Assembly: GCA_017617335.1 (NCBI GenBank)
Contig: JAFZWK010000038.1
Coordinates: 1-63,244, forward strand
From: Bacteroidaceae bacterium
GTDB taxonomy: Bacteria; Bacteroidota; Bacteroidia; Bacteroidales; Bacteroidaceae
Direction of reading: 5' to 3'
DNA length: 63,244 bases
Shown here: one piece after another, positions 57,701 through 63,244 of the stretch
Position numbering within the stretch: position 1 is the stretch's first letter
Layout of the letters: the number at the start of each line of letters is the position of its first letter
Made by a program: the position numbers and the translations under genes
Notes under the pieces: model-generated
What the model saw: only the letters and a program-made list of their open reading frames with translations
Databases searched by the model: none
Told to the model about the DNA's origin: nothing

Positions 57701-58578
57701 ATGGTAGCTACACCACTGTCTAGAATCTTCTCAACATTTTCATCATTGAGTTCGCTTTCGCGATCCAAAATAACCTCGTTACGCTCAATGGAAACAACCT
57801 CAGCTGTATCCTCGTCCACGAAATCTTCTACCCAGCTCTTCAGTACGCGAGCAGCCAGTTTCTGTCCCAAATGTTTCTTCAGGTTCGCTTTGCTAACTTT
57901 GACTTCCTCAGCAAGATTGAAAATCTCCAGGATGTCTTTGTCGGTTTCAAACCCAATGGCACGAAGTAGAGTTGTTACAGGCAACTTCTTCTTACGGTCA
58001 ATATATGCGTACATCACATTATTGATATCCGTAGCAAACTCAATCCAACTACCCTTGAAAGGTATGATACGGGCAGAGTAGAGCTGAGTACCATTAGCAT
58101 GAATACTGCTTCCAAAGAACACACCAGGCGAACGGTGCAATTGTGATACAACAACGCGCTCAGCACCATTGATGACAAATGTACCATTTTCTGTCATGTA
58201 AGGGATTGGACCCAAGAAAACATCTTGAACAACTGTATCGAAATCCTCATGATCAGGATCCGTACAATACAGCTTAAGCTTTGCTTTCAAAGGAACACTG
58301 TAAGTTAGACCTCTCTCCAGACATTCCTCAATAGTATAACGGGGTGGATCAATGTAGTAATCCAAGAACTCCAACACAAAATTGTTTCGTGTATCCGCAA
58401 TGGGAAAGTTCTCAGAGAACACTTTGTATAAACCATCGTTCTTACGAAGTTCTGGGGGAGTATCCAACTGGAGGAAGTCTCTATAAGACTTCAACTGCAC
58501 TTCCAAGAAATCAGGATAGGGCATCGGATTCTTGATGGAAGCGAAATTTACTCTCTGATTAATAATATTAGAAGCCAT
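54766..58578 (-). CDS. rpoB: RNA polymerase subunit beta (1270 aa)
   Basis: Complete beta subunit, from [20 protein letters not shown] to a typical C-terminal end in [11 protein letters not shown]. The rifampicin region reads [20 protein letters not shown] followed by LSALGPGG; the Asp, His and Ser equivalent to E. coli 516, 526 and 531 are all wild type. [14 protein letters not shown] and [19 protein letters not shown] are conserved. It is preceded by a hairpin with a T-run in the rplL-rpoB gap. Confidence 0.99.
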   Translation of the reverse strand: MASNIINQRVNFASIKNPMPYPDFLEVQLKSYRDFLQLDTPPELRKNDGLYKVFSENFPIADTRNNFVLEFLDYYIDPPRYTIEECLERGLTYSVPLKAKLKLYCTDPDHEDFDTVVQDVFLGPIPYMTENGTFVINGAERVVVSQLHRSPGVFFGSSIHANGTQLYSARIIPFKGSWIEFATDINNVMYAYIDRKKKLPVTTLLRAIGFETDKDILEIFNLAEEVKVSKANLKKHLGQKLAARVLKSWVEDFVDEDTAEVVSIERNEVILDRESELNDENVEKILDSGVATILLHKDEGQASDYSIIFNTLQKDTSNSEREAVWYIYRQLRNADPADDASAREVIYNLFFSEKRYDLGEVGRYRINRKLNLQIDPNTRTLTKEDIIEIIKYLIELENSKAQVDDIDHLSNRRVRTVGEQLANQFAIGLARMNRTIRERMNVRDNEVFTPTDLINAKTLSSVINSFFGTNALSQFMDQTNPLAEVTHKRRLSALGPGGLSRERAGFEVRDVHYTHYGRLCPIESPEGPNIGLISSLCVFAKINDLGFIETPYRKVNNSVVDLSDEGIHYLTAEEEEKQIIGQGNAPLNDNGTFIRAKVKCRKDDDYPVVPPSEVDWMDVAPQQIASIAASLIPFLEHDDAHRALMGSNMMRQAVPLMRTEAPIVGTGIERQVCIDSRTMITAEGDGVVEYVDATTIRILYDRTEEEEFVSFEPALKEYRIPKFRRTNQNMTIDLRPIINKGDRVKEGQILTEGYSTAEGELALGKNLLVAYMPWKGYNYEDAIVLSERVVREDILTSVHVEEFALEVRETKRGMEELTADIPNVSEEATKDLDENGIIRIGARVTPGDIMIGKITPKGESDPSPEEKLLRAIFGDKAGDVKDASLKATPSLNGVVIDKKLFSKAIKTRAAKLQDKPRLAAIDEEFKSKIDDLKAILIDKLLELTNGLKSKGVKDFMGTDLIPKGASVTASVLETFDFTAVQLSNWTEDQHANELIAKLIINYLKKYKLLDAENKRKKYAITIGDELPSGIIQMAKVYIAKKRKIGVGDKMAGRHGNKGIVSKVVREEDMPFLEDGTPVDIVLNPLGVPSRMNIGQIFETVLGYAGRKLNVKFATPIFDGASLDDLSEWTDKAGLPRYCSTQLYDGATGEPFDQLATVGVAYMLKLGHMVEDKMHARSIGPYSLITQQPLGGKAQFGGQRFGEMEVWAIEAFGASHVLQEILTIKSDDVVGRSKAYESIVKGEPMPTPGIPESLNVLLHELRGLGLSVTLD

Positions 58579-58616
58579 CTAAACTTGTTTTGTTGACTTG
58601 GAAAGTTTATAGACAC

Positions 58617-58654
58617 AAAAAGGTAAAGAACCCTCTACCAGAGGATCCTTTACC
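58617..58654 (-). terminator. Attenuator-like hairpin between rplL and rpoB
   Basis: On the minus strand GGTAAAGGATCCTCT (58654-58640) pairs with AGAGGGTTCTTTACC (58636-58622): 15 pairs, two of them wobble, around a 3-nt loop. Five T follow (58621-58617). It is 28 bp after rplL and 38 bp before rpoB. It probably reduces polymerase-subunit expression relative to L7/L12, as known for the same gap in other bacteria, or is an RNase processing site. Confidence 0.8.
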
Positions 58655-58681
58655 AGGATATCTGTTTTTACAGAAAATCGA

Positions 58682-59059
58682 TTATTTCAGCTCGATCTCA
58701 GCGCCAACCTCCTCAAGGGTCTTCTTCAGAGCCTCTGCGTCAGCCTTAGGCATGCCTTCCTTCAGAGTGCTGGGAGCACCATCAACGAGATCCTTAGCTT
58801 CCTTCAGACCCAGACCGCAAGCTTCCTTAACGGCCTTTACAACCTGCAACTTAGCAGCACCTGCGCTCTTCAGAACAACGTCGAAATCTGTCTTCTCTTC
58901 CTCTGCAGCAGCGGGACCAGCAGCAGGACCAGCAGCAACTGCAACAGCTGCAGCAGCAGGCTCAATTCCATACTCATCCTTCAGGATGGTTGCCAACTCA
59001 TTAACTTCTTTAACTGTCAAGTTTACCAACTCTTCAGCAATAGCTTTCAAATCTGCCAT
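58682..59059 (-). CDS. rplL: 50S ribosomal protein L7/L12 (125 aa)
   Basis: N-terminal dimer helix ([20 protein letters not shown]), Ala/Gly-rich hinge (about 35-52, [16 protein letters not shown]), and the C-terminal domain with [20 protein letters not shown] and [20 protein letters not shown]. Multiple copies form the ribosome stalk that recruits translation GTPases. It follows rplJ by 47 bp, and precedes an attenuator-like hairpin. Confidence 0.98.
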   Translation of the reverse strand: MADLKAIAEELVNLTVKEVNELATILKDEYGIEPAAAAVAVAAGPAAGPAAAEEEKTDFDVVLKSAGAAKLQVVKAVKEACGLGLKEAKDLVDGAPSTLKEGMPKADAEALKKTLEEVGAEIELK

Positions 59060-59106
59060 TTTATCTAAAAATTTATTTGTTTGTTACTAATTAAATTGTG
59101 AAATTC

Positions 59107-59631
59107 TTATTCGGCCTTCTCGCCCAGAGTCTTCAAGACTCCATGAATTGTATTTGCACCAGACTGCAAAGCTGATACAACATTCTTGGCTGGAGACTGA
59201 AGCAAAGCCACAATCTCAGCAATAACCTCATTCTTGCTCTTTATAGCGCAAAGAACATCCAACTGATCAGCACCTACATAGATACCCTCTTCAGCGTAAG
59301 CTGCTTTCAATGAGGGCTTGGTCTGCTTCTTTGAAGCCAATTCTTTCATCAACTTAGCAGGAGCATTAGCAACCTGTGTGAAAAGAATAGCAGTAGTACC
59401 TTTCAATGAACCATACAGACCATCAAACTCAACCTCACTGGCCTCCAGAGCCTTGTGAAGCAGGGTGTTCTTAACAACCACCATCTTCAATCCTGTCTGG
59501 AAACATTTGCGGCGTAGAGCACTTGTTGTAGCTGCATTCATACCCTCTACATCTACCAAGTAGAAGTGAGGATATTCCTTTATCATATCACCGAGTTGTG
59601 CAATAATAGCACTTTTATCTTCCTTTCTCAT
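59107..59631 (-). CDS. rplJ: 50S ribosomal protein L10 (174 aa)
   Basis: The start at 59631 (MRKEDKSAIIAQLGDMIKEY) matches the family; a TTG two codons upstream is not needed. FYLVDVEGMNAATTSALRRK and KMVVVKNTLLHKALE are typical of L10. L10 anchors the L7/L12 stalk. It lies only 14 bp after rplA, so there is no room for the L10 leader that regulates rplJL in many bacteria. Confidence 0.97.
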   Translation of the reverse strand: MRKEDKSAIIAQLGDMIKEYPHFYLVDVEGMNAATTSALRRKCFQTGLKMVVVKNTLLHKALEASEVEFDGLYGSLKGTTAILFTQVANAPAKLMKELASKKQTKPSLKAAYAEEGIYVGADQLDVLCAIKSKNEVIAEIVALLQSPAKNVVSALQSGANTIHGVLKTLGEKAE

Positions 59632-59645
59632 GATCAATCGTAATT

Positions 59646-60344
59646 TTAGATTTCATCTATAGCCTTGGGATCAATCTTGATGCCACGACTCATAGTACTT
59701 GAAAGATAAATACTCTTAATATATGTACCCTTGGCAGCGGCGGGCTTCAGCTTAATGATTGTAGCAATGAATTCCCTTGCATTCTGAGCAATCATATCAG
59801 GAGTGAAAGAAACCTTGCCAATAGAGGTATGTACAATACCAGTCTTGTCAACCTTAAAGTCAATCTTACCTTGCTTAACCTCACGAACTGCCTTAGCAAC
59901 GTCCATAGTTACAGTACCACTCTTGGGGTTAGGCATTAAGCCACGAGGACCTAAAATACGACCCAGAGCACCAATCTTACCCATGATGGCAGGCATAGTG
60001 ATGATAACATCCACGTCTGTCCAACCACCCTTAATCTTCTCGATATATTCATCGAGACCTACATAGTCAGCACCTGCTTCTTTGGCAGCAGTTTCAGCAT
60101 CAGGAGTACAGAGGCACAGAACTCGTGTCACCTTACCAGTTCCGTTGGGCAGTGAAACCACGCCACGTACCATCTGGTTAGCCTTACGAGGGTCTACGCC
60201 CAAACGTACATCTATATCAACAGAAGCATCAAACTTGGTGGTAGTAATCTCCTTTACCAAGGCAGAAGCCTCTTTCAGTGTGTATGCCTTCCCTGCTTCA
60301 ATCTTGTCAGCCACCAACTTCTGGTTTTTTGTCAGTTTACTCAT
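59646..60344 (-). CDS. rplA: 50S ribosomal protein L1 (232 aa)
   Basis: [20 protein letters not shown], then [37 protein letters not shown] and the C-terminal stretch [20 protein letters not shown] mark L1. It forms the mobile ribosomal L1 stalk and often represses its own operon. Located 18 bp after rplK. Confidence 0.98.
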   Translation of the reverse strand: MSKLTKNQKLVADKIEAGKAYTLKEASALVKEITTTKFDASVDIDVRLGVDPRKANQMVRGVVSLPNGTGKVTRVLCLCTPDAETAAKEAGADYVGLDEYIEKIKGGWTDVDVIITMPAIMGKIGALGRILGPRGLMPNPKSGTVTMDVAKAVREVKQGKIDFKVDKTGIVHTSIGKVSFTPDMIAQNAREFIATIIKLKPAAAKGTYIKSIYLSSTMSRGIKIDPKAIDEI

Positions 60345-60362
60345 CTTAATTGAAGTTTAAAA

Positions 60363-60803
60363 TTATTTACCAGGGAAATCACCCTTTACTCTGATACCCA
60401 TACTTCTTGCAGTACCTGCAACCAAAGTCATTGCAGACTCTACAGTAAAGCAGTTCAAGTCAGGCATTTTGTCCTGAGCGATGGTGCGAACCTGATCCCA
60501 AGTGATCTCGGCAACCTTCTTACGGTTAGGCTCAGCAGAACCGCCCTTAATTTTGGCAGCCTCCAGCAACTGTACTGCAACAGGAGGAGTCTTGACGATG
60601 AAATCGTAGGACTTATCTGTGTAGTAAGTGATAACTACAGGGAGAACCTTACCGGCCTTTTCCTGAGTTCTGGCGTTGAATGCCTTACAGAAATCCATGA
60701 TGTTGATACCCTTAGAACCCAATGCGGGACCTACTGGGGGTGATGGATTTGCAGCGCCTCCTTTAATCTGTAATTTGATTAATCCAGCAACTTCTTTAGC
60801 CAT
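60363..60803 (-). CDS. rplK: 50S ribosomal protein L11 (146 aa)
   Basis: [39 protein letters not shown] and the RNA-binding end [14 protein letters not shown] are standard L11. It binds the GTPase-associated centre of 23S rRNA. It follows nusG with a 56-bp gap that has a weak 5-bp hairpin and five T. Confidence 0.98.
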   Translation of the reverse strand: MAKEVAGLIKLQIKGGAANPSPPVGPALGSKGINIMDFCKAFNARTQEKAGKVLPVVITYYTDKSYDFIVKTPPVAVQLLEAAKIKGGSAEPNRKKVAEITWDQVRTIAQDKMPDLNCFTVESAMTLVAGTARSMGIRVKGDFPGK

Positions 60804-60859
60804 TTTTGTTTATATTTTATTATTGTACATTAAAAAGCCTGTGCACGTAACAAGATGCA

Positions 60860-61414
60860 CTATTGCTTTTCAACTTGCATAAAACCAAGTTCCAATGGAG
60901 TTTTACGTCCAAAGATCTTGACCATTACTTTCAGTTTCTTCTTTTCGTTGTTGATCTCTTCTATGACTGCGTCGAAACCGTTGAAAGGTCCTTCAATAAC
61001 CTTCACGCTTTCACCCACTTCGAATGGAATGACGATGTCCTCAGGAATCTCTGCCAACTCATCCACGGTGCCGAGCATCTGGCTAACCTCGCTCGGACGC
61101 AAGGGCATAGGTTTTGTGTTCGACTTCGCGTCACTGAGGAAACCCAGGACGTTGGGTACACTACGCAAGGTGGGCTGAATCTCACCTACCAACTCCGCCT
61201 CAACAAAGACATAACCAGCGAAACGGTTCTTCTCCTTGACAACTCTCTTCCCATTGCGGATGGTTACAACCTTTTCCGTAGGAATGAGTACCTGAGAAAC
61301 GTGAGCAGCAAAATTACCACCCTGACTAATCAGGGCGTCAATATACTCCTTCACTTTGCCTTCCTTTCCACTGATGGCACGCATAACGTACCACTTCATG
61401 CCAGTATCAGCCAT
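60860..61414 (-). CDS. nusG: Transcription antitermination/termination factor NusG (184 aa)
   Basis: The start at 61414 gives [20 protein letters not shown], the family start; the longer frame would run into secE. The NGN domain includes [14 protein letters not shown] and [13 protein letters not shown]. The KOW domain includes [20 protein letters not shown]. It binds RNA polymerase and links transcription to Rho or ribosomes. It follows secE by 16 bp. Confidence 0.97.
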   Translation of the reverse strand: MADTGMKWYVMRAISGKEGKVKEYIDALISQGGNFAAHVSQVLIPTEKVVTIRNGKRVVKEKNRFAGYVFVEAELVGEIQPTLRSVPNVLGFLSDAKSNTKPMPLRPSEVSQMLGTVDELAEIPEDIVIPFEVGESVKVIEGPFNGFDAVIEEINNEKKKLKVMVKIFGRKTPLELGFMQVEKQ

Positions 61415-61430
61415 TCTCTTTAGAATTGGA

Positions 61431-61628
61431 TTAGCGTAGAACACCATAGATCAACTCCATACCCGATTGGAATATGAAGTCCATAACGAAAACTACCAGC
61501 GCGATGCATAGGGAAGCTGTTAATACTACAACAGCGCTGTTCATAAGTTCTGAACGCGAAGGCCATGTGGTCTTATGCACAAGTTCTTCGTATGATACTT
61601 TGCAATATTTCTTAAATCTCTCAAACAT
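61431..61628 (-). CDS. secE: Preprotein translocase subunit SecE (65 aa)
   Basis: The short form of SecE with one membrane helix ([21 protein letters not shown]) after the conserved amphipathic part [16 protein letters not shown]. It is part of the SecYEG channel. It lies 21 bp after the tRNA-Trp gene and before nusG, the usual order. Confidence 0.95.
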   Translation of the reverse strand: MFERFKKYCKVSYEELVHKTTWPSRSELMNSAVVVLTASLCIALVVFVMDFIFQSGMELIYGVLR

Positions 61629-61649
61629 AATCTGTTTCTTTTATTTTGG

Positions 61650-61722
61650 CACGGGAAGAGAGGCTCGAACTCCCGACACCTGGTTTTGGAGACCAGTGCT
61701 CTACCAACTGAGCTATTCCCGT
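61650..61722 (-). tRNA. tRNA-Trp (anticodon CCA)
   Basis: A cloverleaf of 73 nt reads on the minus strand. Acceptor ACGGGAA/TTCCCGT with discriminator G, anticodon stem CTGGT/ACCAG around the loop CTCCAAA, and T-loop TTCGAGC. CCA is not encoded. It sits between tuf and secE, as in other Bacteroidales. Confidence 0.97.
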
Positions 61723-61727
61723 AGAAA

Positions 61728-61782
61728 AGTTGAGAGTGGAGAGTCTATGAGGCATAACCCCAACTCGACACCGCTCTCAACT
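61728..61782 (-). other. Hairpin between tuf and tRNA-Trp
   Basis: AGTTGAGAG (61728-61736) and CTCTCAACT (61774-61782) form a perfect 9-bp stem around a 37-nt loop, between the tuf stop and the tRNA-Trp 5' end. On the minus strand only four T follow. Possibly a processing or weak termination element. Confidence 0.4.
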
Positions 61783-61816
61783 CTTTTTGTTTTCTTATCT
61801 GTAGTAAGTCGATTGA

Positions 61817-62998
61817 TTAATCGAAGACCTCAGTAATCTGGCCAGAACCTACGGTACGACCACCCTCGCGGATAGCGAAACGCAGACCTACGTTCAAAGC
61901 AACAGCATAGATCAACTCTACTGTGATCTCTACGTTATCACCAGGCATTACCATTTCAATTCCTTCGGGCAGGTGGATTTCACCAGTACAGTCCATAGTA
62001 CGCAGATAGAACTGGGGACGATACTTGTTGCCGAATGGGGTGTGACGACCACCTTCTTCCTTCTTCAATACATAGATAGAAGCCTTGAAGCCCTTGTGAG
62101 GAGTGATAGCTCCGGGATGGGTGATAACCATACCACGTCTTACCTCGTTCTTGTCAATACCGCGAAGCAACAGACCTACGTTATCGCCAGCTTCACCTTC
62201 GTCAAGAATCTTGCGGAACATCTCGACACCAGTGATGACAGACTTCTTGTCCTCACCCAGACCGAGAATCTGAACCTCGTCGCCTACCTTAACGACACCA
62301 GTCTCGATACGACCAGTAGCAACGGTACCACGACCTGTGATAGAGAAGACGTCCTCGACGGGCATCAAGAATGCCTTATCCTTGTCGCGCATGGGCTCCT
62401 GAATCCAGTTGTCGCAAGCATCCATCAGCTCCATAACCTTAGCTTCCCATTCGGGAACACCATTCAGAGCGCCGAGAGCAGAACCACGGATGAAAGGAGT
62501 ATCCTCCTCAAACTCATACTGAGCAAGCAGCTCCTGCATTTCCATCTCAACGAGTTCGAGCATCTCCTCGTCCTCGACCATGTCGCACTTGTTCAGGAAC
62601 ACAACCAGACGGGGCACGTTCACCTGACGAGCGAGCAGGATGTGCTCACGGGTCTGAGGCATAGGACCGTCAGTTGCAGCAACTACGATGATAGCACCGT
62701 CCATCTGAGCAGCACCAGTTACCATGTTCTTCACATAGTCGGCGTGGCCCGGGCAGTCTACGTGTGCGTAGTGACGCTTTGCTGTTTCATACTCAACGTG
62801 AGCGGTATTGATAGTGATACCACGCTCCTTCTCTTCGGGTGCATTATCAATTTGATCAAAGCTCTTCACCTCAGAGAGACCCTGCTTTGCCAAAACGGTG
62901 GTGATTGCAGCGGTCAAAGTGGTCTTACCGTGGTCAACATGACCAATTGTACCAATGTTCACATGGGGTTTGGTACGTTCGAATTTTTCTTTTGCCAT
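61817..62998 (-). CDS. tuf: Elongation factor Tu (393 aa)
   Basis: Delivers aminoacyl-tRNA to the ribosome. G1 [14 protein letters not shown], the effector region [13 protein letters not shown]3 [13 protein letters not shown]4 NKCDMV and G5 GSALGALNG are all present. Domain 3 ends SGQITEVFD-like. Length is normal. It lies 56 bp after tRNA-Thr and is probably co-transcribed with the tRNA genes. Confidence 0.99.
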   Translation of the reverse strand: MAKEKFERTKPHVNIGTIGHVDHGKTTLTAAITTVLAKQGLSEVKSFDQIDNAPEEKERGITINTAHVEYETAKRHYAHVDCPGHADYVKNMVTGAAQMDGAIIVVAATDGPMPQTREHILLARQVNVPRLVVFLNKCDMVEDEEMLELVEMEMQELLAQYEFEEDTPFIRGSALGALNGVPEWEAKVMELMDACDNWIQEPMRDKDKAFLMPVEDVFSITGRGTVATGRIETGVVKVGDEVQILGLGEDKKSVITGVEMFRKILDEGEAGDNVGLLLRGIDKNEVRRGMVITHPGAITPHKGFKASIYVLKKEEGGRHTPFGNKYRPQFYLRTMDCTGEIHLPEGIEMVMPGDNVEITVELIYAVALNVGLRFAIREGGRTVGSGQITEVFD

Positions 62999-63054
62999 AA
63001 CGAATTTTTATTTATATTAAATAATGTATGTCTCGTTTATTCTCTTTTTTTTTG

Positions 63055-63126
<72 letters not shown>

Positions 63127-63163
63127 AACACTTATTTTTTTATTTCCATCTTATCTCGAACAG

Positions 63164-63236
63164 AGCGGAAGACGGGGCTCAAACCCGCGACCCCCAGCTT
63201 GGAAGGCTAGTGCTCTATCGACTGAGCTACTTCCGC
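63164..63236 (-). tRNA. tRNA-Gly (anticodon TCC)
   Basis: 73-nt cloverleaf on the minus strand. Acceptor GCGGAAG/CTTCCGC with discriminator T, anticodon loop CTTCCAA, T-loop TTTGAGC. It lies 37 bp upstream of tRNA-Thr, in the same tRNA-tuf cluster. Confidence 0.96.
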
Positions 63237-63244
63237 ATTTCTTC

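Noticed and set aside
56000-58000. Rifampicin-resistance mutation in rpoB
   Set aside because: The residues equivalent to E. coli 516, 526 and 531 are wild type.

Overview
The window is a chromosomal segment of a Bacteroidales bacterium, most likely Prevotellaceae or a close relative. Evidence for this is the Bacteroidetes -7 promoter element (TAnnTTTGY) in front of many genes, a smalltalk microprotein beside an HU-like protein, CAZymes with Bacteroidetes-type signal peptides and lipoboxes, an OMP_b-brl/TonB-type receptor with a glycine-rich tail, and the block tRNA-Gly, tRNA-Thr, tuf, tRNA-Trp, secE, nusG, rplKAJL, rpoBC. No phage, transposase, CRISPR array or rRNA was seen.

Layout. 1-0.6 kb: the end of an HU-like DNA-binding protein, a CTAG-periodic repeat around a perfect hairpin, and a smalltalk ORF. 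0.7-7.9 kb (+): a helix-hairpin-helix outer-membrane protein, a membrane polyferredoxin overlapping a Tat-exported Fe-S aldo/keto reductase, a glycerophosphodiesterase-like protein and a lipidated HAD protein resembling eukaryotic phosphomannomutase. 7.9-17.8 kb, housekeeping: dnaX, a DivIC/FtsB protein, a DUF4369-like lipoprotein, plsC, a stand-alone MetH-activation-domain protein, dihydroorotase, a dolichyl-phosphate-mannose-synthase-like GT2, guaA and cutC. 17.8-23.9 kb (-): an operon of GH92 and GH125 alpha-mannosidases and a transglutaminase-like lipoprotein, fitting mannose-glycan breakdown. 24-26 kb (-): groES-groEL. 26.2-33.5 kb (+): a polytopic membrane protein overlapping a GH106-like hydrolase, a 22-bp repeat array just before its terminator, and a TonB-type receptor. 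33.5-37.5 kb (-): a small coiled-coil secreted protein and carB.

37.5-50 kb holds two divergent carbohydrate operons from one 190-bp intergenic region. Leftward are GH53 galactanase, GH2 beta-galactosidase and a NodB-like protein. Rightward are a SusA-like neopullulanase, a GH5 enzyme, an unassigned six-hairpin-type glycosidase and a GH78 rhamnosidase. No SusC/SusD pair or local regulator is visible. 50.4-63.2 kb (-) is the tRNA-tuf-secE-nusG-L11-L1-L10-L7/12-rpoB-rpoC block, with a strong hairpin between rplL and rpoB and a Rho-independent terminator directly after rpoC.

The most unusual signals are non-coding: a 22-bp-period repeat with core CAACGTGTTG, present as four units in the 3' region of the GH106 transcript and apparently embedded in frame in cutC, with further copies dispersed; and twelve CTAG tetramers at 7-10 bp spacing (one 36-bp gap) flanking a hairpin near the left edge.
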